This document shows positions 19,480 to 30,253 of a DNA stretch of 64,000 bases, piece after piece. Position numbers and translations under genes: made by a program. How positions within the stretch are numbered: position 1 is the first letter of the stretch; the number at the start of each line of letters is the position of its first letter. Below the pieces are notes generated by a model. The model searched no databases and was not told the DNA's origin. It saw only the letters and a list, made by a program, of their open reading frames with translations. The stretch is from Rahnella bruchi (GTDB taxonomy: Bacteria; Pseudomonadota; Gammaproteobacteria; Enterobacterales; Enterobacteriaceae): contig NZ_QZWI01000008.1 of NCBI RefSeq assembly GCF_003614975.1, positions 1 to 64,000 on the forward strand, given 5' to 3'.

Positions 19480-20397
19480 TCAGTCTTTTTTTACCGGTTT
19501 ACCGGACCAGTAACCGGCCAGCAACGAGCCTGACAGATTGTGCCAGACCGAGAACAATGCGCCCGGCAGCGCGGCCAGCGGGGTGAAATAAATTTTCCCG
19601 AGCGTCGCGGCTAACCCGGAGTTCTGCATACCGACTTCCATCGCCAGCGTGCGGCAGGTGGTTTCGTCAAAACCAAACAGCTTCCCACCCCAGTAACCGC
19701 TCAGCAGGCCGATGCCGTTGTGCAAGATCACCGCCACAATCACGATAAGGCCGACGGAACCAATAAAGCCCTGACTGCCCGCCACTACGGCGCTGATAAT
19801 TGCCACGATGCACACCATCGAGAACAGCGGCAGCAGCGGTTCGATGCGTTTCACCGTTTTCGTGAACAGATGATGAATAATCAGACCGGCTAAAATCGGG
19901 ATGACCACAATCTGCAAAATGCTCAGCAGCATGCCTTCCACATCCACTTTGATATGCGTATCGACATACAAACGCGTCAGCAACGGCGTGGCGAAAACGC
20001 CGACCAGCGTGGAGACGGCAGAAACCGTCACGGAAAGCGCAACGTCGCCTTTGGCAAGATAAATCATGACGTTAGAAGCAGTGCCGCTGGCGACGCTGCC
20101 CACTAAAATCATACCCGCCGATAAATCCGCAGGCATATGGAAGAGTTTTGCCAGCACCCAGGCGGCCAGCGGCATCACCAGATAATGCAGGAAAGTGGCG
20201 GCGGCTACGGGGCCCGGACGCGACAGAACGCGCTTGAAATCACCGAATTCGAGGGTGACGCCCATCGCAAACATTATCAGCATCAGTAGCGTGGAAACAT
20301 ACGGGCCGATCGGGGTGAACGTGCCGGGCGAATAATAGGCCGCGACGGATAACAGCACGGCCCACAGCGGGAACAGGCGGGTTATTTTGGCTAACAT
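19480..20397 (-). CDS. panS: bile acid:sodium symporter family transporter, PanS-like
   Basis: The 305-residue protein is a ten-segment membrane transporter of the BASS family. Family marks include [16 protein letters not shown] near 45, [19 protein letters not shown] near 105 and the crossover motif [15 protein letters not shown] near 255. The closest functional relative known to me is PanS of Salmonella, which moves ketopantoate; pyruvate or other 2-keto acids are possible. The ATG at 20397 gives [10 protein letters not shown]; a longer frame to 20472 lacks a good ribosome site. It follows lysC on the same strand, with the lysC terminator between. Confidence 0.78.
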   Translation of the reverse strand: MLAKITRLFPLWAVLLSVAAYYSPGTFTPIGPYVSTLLMLIMFAMGVTLEFGDFKRVLSRPGPVAAATFLHYLVMPLAAWVLAKLFHMPADLSAGMILVGSVASGTASNVMIYLAKGDVALSVTVSAVSTLVGVFATPLLTRLYVDTHIKVDVEGMLLSILQIVVIPILAGLIIHHLFTKTVKRIEPLLPLFSMVCIVAIISAVVAGSQGFIGSVGLIVIVAVILHNGIGLLSGYWGGKLFGFDETTCRTLAMEVGMQNSGLAATLGKIYFTPLAALPGALFSVWHNLSGSLLAGYWSGKPVKKD

Positions 20398-20440
20398 TGA
20401 GGATGATCCTTGTCTTTGTTGTTTTGCAAAAGTACAGACA

Positions 20441-20469
20441 AAAAAAGACCGGGCACATGGCCCGGTCTT
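20441..20469 (-). terminator. lysC terminator
   Basis: AAGACCGGGC and GCCCGGTCTT form a 10-bp perfect stem with loop CATGT on the minus strand, followed by a run of T. It lies 20 bases after the lysC stop and before panS. Confidence 0.9.
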
Positions 20470-20489
20470 CACAGATACCGCGCCCGTAA

Positions 20490-21878
20490 TTATTCGAATA
20501 GGTTGCGGTGTAGAGTTTTAACGACCTGATCGGCATCGTTGCCCGGCACCAGGAAACACAGGTTGTAGCTGCTTGCGCCGTAGCAAATCATGCGGATATT
20601 GAACGGATCCAGTACGCCGAAAACCTCTTTACCGACGCCGCAAGCCTGCGACAATTTGTTGCCGATGATGGCGACCAGCGCCAGATTTTCTTCTACTTCC
20701 ACGCGACACAGTGAGGATAATTCGGTCAGCAGCGAAGTGGTCAGCAGGCTGGCATCAGAAGAGGTGGAACCGGTGGTATCCAGCGTCAGCGCCACGCTGA
20801 CTTCTGAGGTAGTGATGAGATCCACGGAAATGCTGTGACGCGCCAGAATGCCAAACACTTCGGCGAGGAAACCGCGCGAATGCAACATGCTCAGGCTGTG
20901 CAGCGTGACCAGCGTTTGTCTGCGGCGCAGCGCTATCGCACGAAACAGCGGCGGATTATTAGTGGTATCACAGACTAAAGTGCCGCCGCCCGACGGATCT
21001 TTGCTCGAGCCGACAAACACCGGAATACCGCGGCGTACCGCAGGCAATAACGTGGCCGGATGTAAAACTTTCGCGCCAAATGTCGCCATTTCAGCGGCTT
21101 CTTCAAAAGCGATACGATCAATGCGTTTTGCTGCCGGCACCAGACGCGGGTCAGTGGTGTAAATTCCCGGTACGTCAGTCCAGATATCCACACGTACAGC
21201 GCTCAGTGCTTCGCCCAGTAGGGCTGCCGTGTAATCGCTGCCGCCACGGCCAAGCGTGGTGGTGCGGCCTTTGCTTTCTGAACCGATAAAGCCTTGCGTG
21301 ATAACCAGCGCGTCCTGCAGGCGCGGTTGCAGCTGCGAAACGGTGAGCTCGCTCAGTGCCTGCGTGTCCGGTTCTGCACGACCGAAACGATCGTTAGTGC
21401 GCATGATTTTACGCACGTCAAACCATTCCACCGGCACATTGCGCTGGCGGATAATTTCAACAAACAACAGGGTGGACATCAGTTCGCCGTGGCTGACCAG
21501 TTCGTCGGTCAGTGCCGTTGATGTCGCGAGGCTGGCAGCTTCGGACAGCATGGCGATGTTTTCCAGCATGCGGGCCAGCTCTTCGCGGATCACCGTCGGA
21601 TCATCCAGACGGTCAATAATGGCATTCTGGATACGGCGAATTTCATCAAGCAGAAACGCCCGGCGCTCAGCTTCTTTGCCTTCGGCCAGCTCGACTAATA
21701 AATTGGTGACGCCCGCAGAGGCGGAGAGAACAACCAGACGCACTTCAGGGCGCGACAGAACGATATCTGCACTGCGATTCATGGCGTCGAAATCCGCTAC
21801 GCTGGTACCGCCGAATTTGGCGACGATAACGTTGCCCAGAGGCTGCGGGTTGGCGTTGCGGGATGCTGCGTAATTCAT
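20490..21878 (-). CDS. lysC: lysine-sensitive aspartokinase III
   Basis: LysC phosphorylates aspartate, the entry step to lysine, threonine and methionine. The kinase domain starts with [15 protein letters not shown] and includes [14 protein letters not shown]; two ACT domains follow ([41 protein letters not shown]), which carry lysine feedback. The ATG at 21878 has GAGG seven bases upstream; the 462-residue product is about 13 residues longer than E. coli LysC at the N terminus. Expression should be set by the lysine riboswitch in the leader, so both RNA and protein sense lysine. Confidence 0.96.
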   Translation of the reverse strand: MNYAASRNANPQPLGNVIVAKFGGTSVADFDAMNRSADIVLSRPEVRLVVLSASAGVTNLLVELAEGKEAERRAFLLDEIRRIQNAIIDRLDDPTVIREELARMLENIAMLSEAASLATSTALTDELVSHGELMSTLLFVEIIRQRNVPVEWFDVRKIMRTNDRFGRAEPDTQALSELTVSQLQPRLQDALVITQGFIGSESKGRTTTLGRGGSDYTAALLGEALSAVRVDIWTDVPGIYTTDPRLVPAAKRIDRIAFEEAAEMATFGAKVLHPATLLPAVRRGIPVFVGSSKDPSGGGTLVCDTTNNPPLFRAIALRRRQTLVTLHSLSMLHSRGFLAEVFGILARHSISVDLITTSEVSVALTLDTTGSTSSDASLLTTSLLTELSSLCRVEVEENLALVAIIGNKLSQACGVGKEVFGVLDPFNIRMICYGASSYNLCFLVPGNDADQVVKTLHRNLFE

Positions 21879-21989
21879 GTAAAACCTCATGTCAGGGTCG
21901 TCATACCAGACGGCCATCTATTCCATAATTCTATAAGAATTGGCACAAGGGGAGAGCGGGAAGGGGGCAGACGTAGAGATGCTACGATA

Positions 21990-22198
21990 CACCCAGAAGC
22001 GCCCCACCTTGTCGACATCCTCGCGGATGCCCGGTGACAACCCAGGGGATTCAGCCCCTGTAGTCGATCATATGCCTGCCGCGGGCTTCAGACCTCGGCG
22101 TCGCTCCCCCTGATGTACCTTCGTAGGATTCGGCTCCTCCGATACACTTCCTGGGCGACGCGCCTCTTCTGGCTCACGCGACATGCGCGCGAGTTAGG
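21990..22198 (-). promoter_or_regulatory. lysine riboswitch (L box) in the lysC leader
   Basis: On the minus strand the leader carries the aptamer blocks found before E. coli lysC: GCCAGAAGAGGCGCG, GGAGGAGCC, CGCCGAGGT and CTACAGGGGCTGAATCCCC, ending with CTTCTGG, which closes P1 with CCAGAAG (about 22166-22172 and 21993-21999). An extra 8-bp hairpin with a CATGT loop sits just before the aptamer, as in E. coli. Lysine binding would lower lysC expression, probably by hiding the ribosome site. The remaining 200 bases up to pgi hold promoter-type AT-rich DNA and nothing else I recognise. Confidence 0.95.
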
Positions 22199-22404
22199 TG
22201 CTTAGGAATAACGGGTTATGGCGCGTCTGTCAACGGTCTCGCAGCCCATGCGCCACATTTTGAACGATTCTCATCTAATATTGTTCTCTGTCATTGTGAT
22301 TTGGCAGATCTGGCCTATCGCAAGAAAAGGCATCTCATCTCGGGAAGTTCAGGATACAATCGGGACAGTTACCTCATATTTATTCTCAGCCTAAGAGCAT
22401 TGCT

Positions 22405-24051
22405 ATGAAAAATATCAATCCAACTCAGACCGCTGCCTGGCAAGCCCTGCAGCAGCATTTCGACAAGATGAAAGATGTGCAGATTAGCCATCTGTTTGCT
22501 GAAGATGGTGATCGTTTCTCCAAGTTCTCTGCCACGTTTGAAGACCAGATGCTGGTCGATTTCTCCAAAAACCGTATCACTACCGAGACGCTGGACAAAC
22601 TGCAGGCGCTGGCAAAAGAGACCGACCTTCAGGGCGCAATCAAATCGATGTTCTCTGGCGAGAAGATCAACCGCACAGAAGACCGTGCCGTGCTGCACGT
22701 TGCCCTGCGTAACCGCAGCAACACGCCAATCGTCGTGGACGGCAAAGATGTGATGCCGGAAGTGAATGCCGTTCTGGCGAAAATCAAAGGCTTCACCGAA
22801 CGCGTTATCGGCGGCGAGTGGAAAGGTTATACCGGTAAAGCCATCACTGATGTGGTGAACATCGGTATCGGCGGTTCAGACCTCGGCCCGTTCATGGTGA
22901 CCGAGGCGCTGCGTCCGTACAAAAACCACCTGAATATGCATTTTGTCTCCAACGTGGATGGCACGCACATTGCCGAAACGCTGAAAGATTTGTCTCCGGA
23001 AACGACCCTGTTCCTGGTTGCATCAAAAACCTTCACCACCCAGGAAACCATGACCAACGCCCACAGCGCGCGTGACTGGTTCCTGAAAACCGCAGGCGAC
23101 GACAAACACGTGGCGAAACACTTCGCGGCGCTGTCTACCAACGGTAAAGCAGTGAGCGAATTTGGTATCGATACCGACAACATGTTCGAGTTCTGGGACT
23201 GGGTCGGCGGTCGTTATTCACTGTGGTCTGCAATTGGTCTGTCCATCGCCTTGTCTGTTGGTTTCGATAACTTCGAACAGCTGCTGAGCGGCGCACATGC
23301 GATGGATAAACACTTCGCCAATACACCGGCTGAGAAAAACCTGCCGGTTCTGCTGGCGCTGATCGGTATCTGGTACAACGATTTCTACGGTACTGAAACC
23401 GAAGCTATCCTGCCATACGACCAGTACATGCACCGTTTTGCTGCTTACTTCCAGCAAGGCAACATGGAATCTAACGGTAAGTTCGTTGACCGTAACGGCA
23501 ACCCGGTGGATTACCAGACTGGCCCGATCATCTGGGGTGAACCAGGTACCAACGGTCAGCACGCGTTTTATCAGCTGATTCACCAGGGAACCAAAATCAT
23601 CCCTTGTGACTTCATCGCTCCGGCCATCAGCCATAACCCGCTGAGCGATCACCACGCGAAACTGCTGTCTAACTTCTTCGCACAGACAGAAGCGCTGGCG
23701 TTCGGTAAATCTCTGGATGTCGTCGAGAAAGAATTCGCCGATCAGGGTAAAAAACCGGAAGACGTGAAACACGTCGCTCCCTTCAAAGTGTTTGAAGGTA
23801 ACCGTCCGACTAACTCCATCCTGCTGCGTGAAATCACGCCTTACAGCCTGGGTGCGTTGATTGCGATGTACGAGCACAAAATCTTTACTCAGGGCGCAAT
23901 CCTCAACATCTACACTTTCGACCAATGGGGTGTGGAACTGGGTAAACAGCTGGCAAACCGTATCCTGCCAGAGCTGGATGGCGATAAAGATGTTACCGGC
24001 CACGACAGCTCCACGAACGGTCTGATTAACCGCTTCAAAAACTGGCGCTAA
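22405..24051 (+). CDS. pgi: glucose-6-phosphate isomerase
   Basis: Pgi interconverts glucose 6-phosphate and fructose 6-phosphate in glycolysis and gluconeogenesis. The 548-residue product (E. coli 549) has the phosphosugar-binding segment [31 protein letters not shown], the signature [16 protein letters not shown], and the catalytic Glu region [18 protein letters not shown], plus the C-terminal signature [13 protein letters not shown]. It is divergent from lysC. The stop codon is followed at once by a shortened ERIC element and then a terminator. Confidence 0.98.
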   Translation: MKNINPTQTAAWQALQQHFDKMKDVQISHLFAEDGDRFSKFSATFEDQMLVDFSKNRITTETLDKLQALAKETDLQGAIKSMFSGEKINRTEDRAVLHVALRNRSNTPIVVDGKDVMPEVNAVLAKIKGFTERVIGGEWKGYTGKAITDVVNIGIGGSDLGPFMVTEALRPYKNHLNMHFVSNVDGTHIAETLKDLSPETTLFLVASKTFTTQETMTNAHSARDWFLKTAGDDKHVAKHFAALSTNGKAVSEFGIDTDNMFEFWDWVGGRYSLWSAIGLSIALSVGFDNFEQLLSGAHAMDKHFANTPAEKNLPVLLALIGIWYNDFYGTETEAILPYDQYMHRFAAYFQQGNMESNGKFVDRNGNPVDYQTGPIIWGEPGTNGQHAFYQLIHQGTKIIPCDFIAPAISHNPLSDHHAKLLSNFFAQTEALAFGKSLDVVEKEFADQGKKPEDVKHVAPFKVFEGNRPTNSILLREITPYSLGALIAMYEHKIFTQGAILNIYTFDQWGVELGKQLANRILPELDGDKDVTGHDSSTNGLINRFKNWR

Positions 24052-24116
24052 TCCCTCGTCATTCTTCAGACTGTTTCAGCGTTGGTTACGTTGGTCCAGC
24101 CCGAATGATTTAGGGC
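24052..24116. repeat. shortened ERIC element
   Basis: The 65-base segment keeps the ERIC ends (CCCTCGTCATTCTTC on the left, CGAATGATTTAGGG on the right) and the CAGCGTTGG block, but lacks the central CTGGGG palindrome. It begins on the base after the pgi stop. Confidence 0.7.
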
Positions 24117-24143
24117 ATTAAGGTATTTACTACGCCAAAATAA

Positions 24144-24174
24144 AAGGGTTAGCCTTCACCGGCTGGCCCTTTTT
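24144..24174 (+). terminator. pgi terminator
   Basis: AAGGGTTAGCC and GGCTGGCCCTT pair over 11 bp with two G-T pairs around TTCACC, and TTTT follows. It lies about 95 bases after the pgi stop, beyond the ERIC remnant. Confidence 0.85.
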
Positions 24175-24245
24175 AATGGCGCTTTGCCGGTGCTGACTCT
24201 GTGGTATTCTGCGGGTATTCATAACAAAAGTGGGATGTAGATCAC

Positions 24246-24653
24246 ATGGCAGGATCAAAACGCGCAATGATGATATCCGTCATTATGCAGCGAATCTTGA
24301 ACGTTTTCTTATTGGGACTGGCCGCGATCCTGATGATTTTTATCGGGCGCGAAACCTATCATTTGGCCATGGTGTTGTTCGTTAATAACGACCAGTCTTC
24401 GTCGTATCTGCTGATAGAGGGGATTGTGATTTACTTCCTCTATTTCGAGTTTATTGCGCTGATTATCAAATATTTTTCCTCGGGTTATCACTTCCCGCTG
24501 CGCTATTTTATTTACATCGGCATTACCGCGATTATCCGTCTGATTATCGTCGACCACAAAAGTCCTTATGACACACTGGTTTACGCCTGCGCCATCCTCG
24601 TGCTGGTCGTGACGCTGTTCCTTGCCAACAGCGAACGTCTTCGCCGCGAATAA
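24246..24653 (+). CDS. psiE: phosphate-starvation-inducible protein PsiE
   Basis: PsiE is a small inner-membrane protein of unknown biochemical role that is induced by phosphate starvation in E. coli. The 135-residue product (E. coli 136) has four hydrophobic segments (about 14-34, 55-75, 83-100, 107-125) and the conserved [13 protein letters not shown] and [20 protein letters not shown] stretches. It stands alone between pgi and ubiC. In E. coli the maltose region lies between psiE and ubiC; here only about 90 bases separate them. Confidence 0.93.
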   Translation: MAGSKRAMMISVIMQRILNVFLLGLAAILMIFIGRETYHLAMVLFVNNDQSSSYLLIEGIVIYFLYFEFIALIIKYFSSGYHFPLRYFIYIGITAIIRLIIVDHKSPYDTLVYACAILVLVVTLFLANSERLRRE

Positions 24654-24742
24654 AACAGGCCATTACTGACCCGCATTCATGCGCTAGAATGCGGGGCAGA
24701 TAATTCATTGGAGGTATGAATACCTTCATTACGGAGCCGTTG

Positions 24743-25282
24743 ATGTCTGATTCCCATTCCCCTGAACAATCCCCGATCTACTGGTTTGACGATCCCTCGC
24801 AGGTGCCTGCGGATGTGGCTGACTGGCTGATGGAAATGGGATCCATGACCCGCCGGTTTGAAAAGCAGGGTGTTACCGTCACCGTGAAGCCGCAAAATGA
24901 ATGTTTTGTCAGCCGCGATGAACTGGGTGAAAGTGAAGCGCAGCAGTTGCCGGAAAGTGCCCGTTACTGGATCCGCGAAATCGTACTGTTTGGGGATGCC
25001 GAACCCTGGTTGCTGGGTCGCACGATCATTCCTGAGGAAACGCTGACCGGGCCGGATCTGGCATTGGTAGATCTGGGCACCGTACCGCTCGGACGCTATC
25101 TGTTTAGCGGTAATAACCTGACCCGCGATTACATCCATTTAGGGCAACTGCAGAGTGAACAGGGCGATTTATGGGCGCGTCGTTCCCGTCTGCGGCTCTC
25201 AGATAAACCGCTGTTGCTGACTGAAATTTTCCTGCCGGACTCGCCGTTGCATCGCCCGCAAAATAGGGTGGGGCAGCAATGA
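24743..25282 (+). CDS. ubiC: chorismate pyruvate-lyase
   Basis: UbiC removes pyruvate from chorismate to give 4-hydroxybenzoate, the ubiquinone ring precursor. The family's key residues are seen as the Arg in RYWIREIVL and the Glu in [12 protein letters not shown], with PLGRYLF between. The ATG at 24743 has ACGGAG six bases upstream and gives 179 residues; the ATG at 24716 has its GGAGG only one base away and is less likely. The C terminus overlaps the ubiA start by four bases (ATGA), as expected for a coupled ubiCA operon. Confidence 0.94.
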   Translation: MSDSHSPEQSPIYWFDDPSQVPADVADWLMEMGSMTRRFEKQGVTVTVKPQNECFVSRDELGESEAQQLPESARYWIREIVLFGDAEPWLLGRTIIPEETLTGPDLALVDLGTVPLGRYLFSGNNLTRDYIHLGQLQSEQGDLWARRSRLRLSDKPLLLTEIFLPDSPLHRPQNRVGQQ

Positions 25283-26190
25283 GTCAGACGAATCAACAAG
25301 GAGAACAGAGAGTGTCAGGAAATATGACTCAGGGAACATGGCGTGATTACTGCCGCCTGATGCGTATTGATAAGCCTATCGGCTCGCTGCTGCTGCTGTG
25401 GCCCACATTATGGGCGTTGTGGGTCGCCGGTGGCGGACTGCCTTCGGCAAAAATTTTGCTGGTTTTCGTGCTTGGCGTGTTCTTTATGCGTGCAGCCGGT
25501 TGCGTGGTGAACGACTACGCCGATCGTAAATTTGACGGCCATGTAAAACGTACCGCGAATCGTCCGCTGCCGAGCGGTGCCATTTCCGGTAAGCAGGCGA
25601 AAATGCTTTTCGTCGGGCTGGTGCTGGTATCCTTCCTGCTGGTTCTGCTGCTCAACCGCATGACGATTTTGCTGTCTCTGGCCGGGCTGGCGCTGGCATG
25701 GATTTATCCGTTTATGAAACGGGTCAGCCATCTGCCACAGGTGGTGTTAGGCGCTGCGTTTGGCTGGGCTATTCCGATGGCTTACGCGGCGGTAAGCGAA
25801 AGCGTACCGCTCAGCTGCTGGCTGATGTTTGCCGCCAATATCTGCTGGACGGTGGCATACGACACGCAATATGCAATGGTCGATCGTGACGACGATTTGA
25901 AGATCGGCGTGAAATCGACAGCGATTCTGTTCGGTCGTTTTGACACGCTGATTATCGGTCTGCTGCAAGTGGCGACGTTAGTGCTGATGGGCATTGTCGG
26001 TCATCTATCGCAACTTGGCGCGCCGTTCTACTGGTCGCTGCTGCTGGCCGCTGCACTGTTTGTGCATCAGCAGAAGCTGATTGCGAAACGTGATCGTGAT
26101 GCCTGTTTCCTGGCTTTCCGCCAGAACAACTATGTCGGGCTGGTGCTGTTCCTTGGCATCCTGATGAGCCTGTCAGCCTTCACGTTGTAA
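25279..26190 (+). CDS. ubiA: 4-hydroxybenzoate octaprenyltransferase
   Basis: UbiA attaches the polyprenyl tail to 4-hydroxybenzoate in the inner membrane. Both Asp-rich prenyl-diphosphate motifs are intact: [15 protein letters not shown] near 80 and [17 protein letters not shown] near 195, in a nine-helix membrane protein. The ATG at 25279 overlaps ubiC; two later starts, GTG 25312 (after AAGGAG) and ATG 25324 (after CAGGAAAT, giving 288 residues, close to the E. coli 290), are at least as likely. Convergent with plsB, with a terminator between. Confidence 0.95.
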   Translation: MSQTNQQGEQRVSGNMTQGTWRDYCRLMRIDKPIGSLLLLWPTLWALWVAGGGLPSAKILLVFVLGVFFMRAAGCVVNDYADRKFDGHVKRTANRPLPSGAISGKQAKMLFVGLVLVSFLLVLLLNRMTILLSLAGLALAWIYPFMKRVSHLPQVVLGAAFGWAIPMAYAAVSESVPLSCWLMFAANICWTVAYDTQYAMVDRDDDLKIGVKSTAILFGRFDTLIIGLLQVATLVLMGIVGHLSQLGAPFYWSLLLAAALFVHQQKLIAKRDRDACFLAFRQNNYVGLVLFLGILMSLSAFTL

Positions 26191-26219
26191 GAGTTTCTGA
26201 ACTGATTCAGCCCCCATAA

Positions 26220-26255
26220 AAAACGCCCGGACTCTGTCAAAAGTCCGGGCGTTTT
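26220..26255. terminator. bidirectional terminator between ubiA and plsB
   Basis: AAAACGCCCGGACT and AGTCCGGGCGTTTT make a 14-bp perfect stem with an 8-base loop, with A/T runs on both sides. Confidence 0.92.
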
Positions 26256-26309
26256 GTTTTTGCCGCCTGATGGCTGGCGCAACTTTATGGCTGGCGCAAC
26301 GAATGCCGG

Positions 26310-28793
26310 TTAATGATCGGTATCGCGCACATCCATTTTTGGCTCAGCCGGTGGCTCAGTTGCTTGCGGCAGCTCAGAAGGCATGCCCGCACTTTCAATG
26401 GTGAGCTTGATATCCGGCGTCATCAAATCGCTGAGCATGATGTAAATCTCACGCGTTTGTTCCTGAATCGCATCACCACTGTCGCTGATATAACCTTCAG
26501 CGCGTAATGTGCCGACCAGCGTTGAGAACACCGCTTTGTCGAAGAATTCAGGCGCATTGATACCGTGCAACACGGACAAACGCTGCGCCATAATCCGGCT
26601 CTCTTTTTCCAGCGCACCACGGTTGATGCTTGGATTATTAGTGAGCAGCGAGAAGGTAATCGCGTAGCGTTGCAGCGTTTCACGCACACCTGCCGCCAGC
26701 AGCTGTAACGTGCGGATCCGCGCCGGGTTCAGCGTCAGTTCATCATCTTCCAGATGAATGATTTGCTGACGTGCCAGTTCCAGCGTCAGGACATCCAACA
26801 CCTGAGGCAGTTCTGACTTATCAAAGTGCATGAACAGTTCAGCTTTGAGCATCGGATAAATCAGCTCTACCTGACGCAGTAATTCTGCGCGGGTGACCTG
26901 ACGGTGATGCATGACAATGCTGGAAATCAGCGACGGTAACACCAGCATGTGATGGATGTTGTTGCGGTAATACGTCATCAGAACAGCCTGCTCGCGCGGC
27001 AGAACGATGATGTCGCCAATGTTGTCTTTCTCAACCTGGAACTTATTCATGTTCAGTGCGTGATCGAGCAACTGAGCTGCGCTCAGATCAGGTACCGTCG
27101 AATCGGCGTTATACGGCACATTGCGCAGCAATTGCAGATAGCAGTCGATTTGTTCAATGAGTTGTTCACGGGTCAGTGAACGCTGACGCGAAGCCAGCAG
27201 CGCCGTACAACACAGGTTCATGGCGTTAGCCGCCGCTGAGTTGTTGATACGCACCATGATCTGCCCGGCCAAATCCTGCACCGTTGGCGTCAGCCAGCTC
27301 GGACGTTGCGCTTCAATCGGGTCAATCGCTTCACGCCAGGTCGGCACATTCTGGTTCAGGTAAGTGGTCAGGTGCAGCGGCTCACCGAAGTTCACATAGC
27401 CCTGACCGAGGTTGCGCAGCTTGCGCAGCCCGTTCAGCATTTGCGTCAGGCTTTCTTTCTCTTTGGTCGCGCCGCGTAATTCTTTGGCGTAAGTCCCCAC
27501 TTCCATTACGTGCTCATAACCAATGTAAATCGGCACTAACGTAATCGGACGTGAACCGCCGCGCAGCATGGCCTGAATGGTCATCGCCAGCGTACCGGTT
27601 TTCGGTTCCAGCAGACGCCCGGTTCGTGAACGACCCCCTTCGACAAAGTATTCGACCGAATAACCGCGGCTGAACAATTCGCCCAGATATTCGCGGAAAA
27701 CGGTGGAATACAGCTTGTTGCCTTTAAAGGTACGGCGGATGAAGAACGCGCCCAGACGTCGGAAAATCGGGCCAGCTGGCCAGAAGTTCAGGTTGATACC
27801 GGCAGCGATATGCGGCGGCACCAGCCCCTGGTGATAGAGCACGTAAGAGAGCAGCAGGTAGTCCATGTGGCTGCGGTGGCAGGGCACATACACAATTTCC
27901 TGACCATCAAGCGCCAGCTGACGAACGCGCTCAGCATTATTAACGTTGATGCCTTTATATAAACGGTTCCACGTCCAGCTCAGCACGCGGTCTGAAAGAC
28001 GTACGGCTTCATAAGAGAAGTTCGCCGCGATTTCTTCCATCAGTGCGATAGCATTTTGCTGGGCTTTTTCGTGGGAAATTTTCTTGCTGCGGGCTTCGTC
28101 TTCAATCGCTTTTTCGATGGCTTTGGAAGCCAGCAATTTATTGAATAAATCCTGACGGGCAGGAAGACGTGGGCCGACTGCCGCCAGACGCTGACGGGAG
28201 AAATGCATACGCGCCACGCGGGCCAGTTTCTGGGCAATGGTTTTGTCGGTGCCGTGCTCCGTCGCCATATAACGCAGGGAAACGGTGTTGGAGAAACGAA
28301 CAAAACTGTCACGTCCGAGCCACAGCACGGCGAAGAATTTCTGAATGCCATTCAGCACGCGCAGATGCGGCGTATCATCCTGACCTTCACGGCCCGGCGC
28401 ACGGCCAAACATCACGGACACCGGCAGCATCTGAATGTCTAAATCCGGATTGTTACGGTGCAAATCCAGATAGTCGTGGAACAGTTTTACGGATTCCTGC
28501 TTCGGCGTGTAATACGAGAATACGCGCGGGCCTTCAGCGATGAATACATGGCTTGGCAGCAGGGTTCCGTCAATTTCCAGCGGAATGAGGGGATCGGGCA
28601 GATTCTGGGCCAAACATTGCGCACGCAACGTCAGCAAATCTGCCTTGGAATTATAAGGTAATACGTACAAAATCGGTCGCGTCGGGTCTAAATGCAACTC
28701 GCTAACCGGATCTGAAGGTATGACCTTGCTCTTTACCAGCAATGAGAGTGGTAAATTCAATAATGTGTAATAAAGTCTACGCCAACCTGACAT
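26310..28793 (-). CDS. plsB: glycerol-3-phosphate acyltransferase
   Basis: PlsB places the first acyl chain on glycerol 3-phosphate in phospholipid synthesis, at the inner membrane. Acyltransferase motif I is [13 protein letters not shown] (HX4D), motif [17 protein letters not shown], motif [12 protein letters not shown] and motif [13 protein letters not shown]. The ATG at 28793 gives [17 protein letters not shown], matching the E. coli N terminus; a longer frame to 28886 adds 31 residues without support. The 827-residue product is about 20 longer than in E. coli, mostly in an acidic, Pro-rich C-terminal tail ([14 protein letters not shown]). Divergent from dgkA, the other lipid gene. Confidence 0.97.
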   Translation of the reverse strand: MSGWRRLYYTLLNLPLSLLVKSKVIPSDPVSELHLDPTRPILYVLPYNSKADLLTLRAQCLAQNLPDPLIPLEIDGTLLPSHVFIAEGPRVFSYYTPKQESVKLFHDYLDLHRNNPDLDIQMLPVSVMFGRAPGREGQDDTPHLRVLNGIQKFFAVLWLGRDSFVRFSNTVSLRYMATEHGTDKTIAQKLARVARMHFSRQRLAAVGPRLPARQDLFNKLLASKAIEKAIEDEARSKKISHEKAQQNAIALMEEIAANFSYEAVRLSDRVLSWTWNRLYKGINVNNAERVRQLALDGQEIVYVPCHRSHMDYLLLSYVLYHQGLVPPHIAAGINLNFWPAGPIFRRLGAFFIRRTFKGNKLYSTVFREYLGELFSRGYSVEYFVEGGRSRTGRLLEPKTGTLAMTIQAMLRGGSRPITLVPIYIGYEHVMEVGTYAKELRGATKEKESLTQMLNGLRKLRNLGQGYVNFGEPLHLTTYLNQNVPTWREAIDPIEAQRPSWLTPTVQDLAGQIMVRINNSAAANAMNLCCTALLASRQRSLTREQLIEQIDCYLQLLRNVPYNADSTVPDLSAAQLLDHALNMNKFQVEKDNIGDIIVLPREQAVLMTYYRNNIHHMLVLPSLISSIVMHHRQVTRAELLRQVELIYPMLKAELFMHFDKSELPQVLDVLTLELARQQIIHLEDDELTLNPARIRTLQLLAAGVRETLQRYAITFSLLTNNPSINRGALEKESRIMAQRLSVLHGINAPEFFDKAVFSTLVGTLRAEGYISDSGDAIQEQTREIYIMLSDLMTPDIKLTIESAGMPSELPQATEPPAEPKMDVRDTDH

Positions 28794-28923
28794 AAAAACG
28801 TGAAGCCTCTTGTTAGCAATTTCGCCGCAAGGATACCAGAAAGATCCGTGGAGATCTGTGGTCATATAAAAGCTAAAATACGGCACACTTCTAAGGATAA
28901 CCCTTCAAGGATCAGTACCCCAA

Positions 28924-29292
28924 ATGGCGAACCAAGTCACTGGATTTACCCGAATTTATAAAGCGGCCGGATATTCCTGGAAAGGATTAAAAGCGGCATG
29001 GCAAAACGAAGCGGCTTTTCGACAGGAAGCCAGCGTCGCTATCCCGCTAATTTTGTTATCTTTCTGGTTTGATGTCAGTACAGTCGAACGCATTCTGCTG
29101 ATTGGGTCCGTCGTACTGGTTTGCGTCACCGAATTGCTTAACAGTGCGGTGGAATGTGCGATTGACCGTATTGGTTCTGAATTCCACGAGCTTTCAGGAC
29201 GCGCAAAAGATATCGGCTCTGCTGCCGTGCTTCTGACCATCATATTGGCGATTTTTGTCTGGGTCAGTATCTTTTGGCCGCGATGGTTCTGA
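28924..29292 (+). CDS. dgkA: diacylglycerol kinase
   Basis: DgkA phosphorylates diacylglycerol to phosphatidic acid, recycling the by-product of membrane-derived oligosaccharide and lipid A modification. The 122-residue protein has an amphipathic N-terminal helix, three membrane helices and the family signature ELLNSAVECAIDRIGSEFHE (about 70-90), followed by LSGRAKDIGSAAV. It is divergent from plsB and precedes lexA on the same strand, the order found in E. coli. Confidence 0.96.
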   Translation: MANQVTGFTRIYKAAGYSWKGLKAAWQNEAAFRQEASVAIPLILLSFWFDVSTVERILLIGSVVLVCVTELLNSAVECAIDRIGSEFHELSGRAKDIGSAAVLLTIILAIFVWVSIFWPRWF

Positions 29293-29366
29293 TCTGGAAT
29301 CTGTATTCCAGGAATCACCGTTATGCCCTGTTTTTATTCAATCTTAGGTTTTCATTGACCGTTTAG

Positions 29367-29403
29367 CTGTATATACTCACAGCACGACTGTATAAACAAC
29401 CAG
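29367..29403 (+). promoter_or_regulatory. two LexA (SOS) boxes before lexA
   Basis: CTGTATATACTCACAG (29367-29382) is the same as the first E. coli lexA box, and CTGTATAAACAACCAG (29388-29403) matches the second closely, both of the CTG-N10-CAG form. Their five-base spacing places them for cooperative autorepression. The second box ends eight bases before the lexA start. Confidence 0.95.
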
Positions 29404-29411
29404 GGGGCGGA

Positions 29412-30020
29412 ATGAAAGCTTTAACGACCAGACAACAAGAGGTCTACGACCTTATTCGCGATCATATCTCCACCACCGGTATGCCACCGACCCGCGCAGA
29501 GATTGCATCGCGTCTGGGTTTCCGTTCCCCCAATGCGGCGGAAGAGCACCTGAAAGCGCTGGCACGTAAAGGCGTTATCGAGATCGTTTCCGGTGCATCT
29601 CGTGGTATCCGTTTGCTGATGGAAGAAGAAGAAGGTTTACCGCTGATCGGCCGCGTTGCCGCCGGTGAACCCCTGCTGGCTCAGCAACATATCGAAGGCC
29701 ATTACCAGGTTGATCCGGCGATGTTCAAGCCGAGTGCCGATTTCCTGCTGCGCGTCAGCGGCATGTCGATGCGTGATATCGGTATCCTCGACGGTGATTT
29801 GCTGGCCGTGCATAAAACTCAGGACGTGCGTAATGGCCAGGTTGTCGTGGCCCGCATCGATGACGAAGTCACCGTGAAGCGCCTGAAAAAGCAGGGCAGC
29901 GTAGTGCAGTTATTGCCTGAGAATAGCGAATTCCAGCCGATCGTGGTGGACTTGCGCGAACAGAATTTCAGCATTGAAGGGCTGGCGGTAGGCGTCATCC
30001 GCAACGGCGACTGGATTTAA
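29412..30020 (+). CDS. lexA: SOS repressor LexA
   Basis: LexA represses DNA-damage genes and cuts itself when RecA filaments form. The 202-residue product has the winged-helix domain ([23 protein letters not shown] near 25-47), the cleavage site in [10 protein letters not shown] (Ala84-Gly85), the serine nucleophile in SGMSMRDIG (Ser119) and the general-base lysine in VTVKRLKK (Lys156). It is under two SOS boxes. dinF follows after an ERIC element and a hairpin, which may weaken read-through. Confidence 0.98.
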   Translation: MKALTTRQQEVYDLIRDHISTTGMPPTRAEIASRLGFRSPNAAEEHLKALARKGVIEIVSGASRGIRLLMEEEEGLPLIGRVAAGEPLLAQQHIEGHYQVDPAMFKPSADFLLRVSGMSMRDIGILDGDLLAVHKTQDVRNGQVVVARIDDEVTVKRLKKQGSVVQLLPENSEFQPIVVDLREQNFSIEGLAVGVIRNGDWI

Positions 30021-30137
30021 CCTTCGTACTTCGAGATGCAGATGCGTTGGCTGTGTGCGTTCACCCGAATCACTGACTCTTGTCAGCTCATCGGGACTCT
30101 CTTACTTGCCGCCCTCCCGCAACTCGAATTACTCGGT
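30021..30137. repeat. ERIC element, diverged full-length copy
   Basis: The segment keeps the ERIC frame CCTTCGTACTTCGAG...GATGCGTTGGCTG at the left and CAACTCGAATTACTCGG at the right; the central CCGAATCACTGACTC / GTCAGCTCATCGGG palindrome is a variant of the usual CTGGGG core, with matching changes in both arms. It starts on the base after the lexA stop. Confidence 0.8.
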
Positions 30138-30202
30138 CAACTTGTTGATTTGCAGTTCGTTAGCCGCCTCTGACATACCGCTAAGCTTTAACGTTTCATC
30201 TC

Positions 30203-30222
30203 GTCGCCCCTTTCGGGGCGAT
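30203..30222 (+). terminator. hairpin between lexA and dinF
   Basis: GTCGCCCC and GGGGCGAT form an 8-bp stem (one G-T) with loop TTTC. The following TGTCATTT is only partly T-rich, so it may be a weak terminator or a 3'-end stabiliser for lexA mRNA. Confidence 0.5.
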
Positions 30223-30253
30223 GTCATTTCCAGGCATATCCTGAAGCTCCGGC

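Noticed and set aside
23218-24003. 261-codon minus-strand frame inside pgi
   Set aside because: Antisense shadow of pgi; no ribosome site or recognisable motif.
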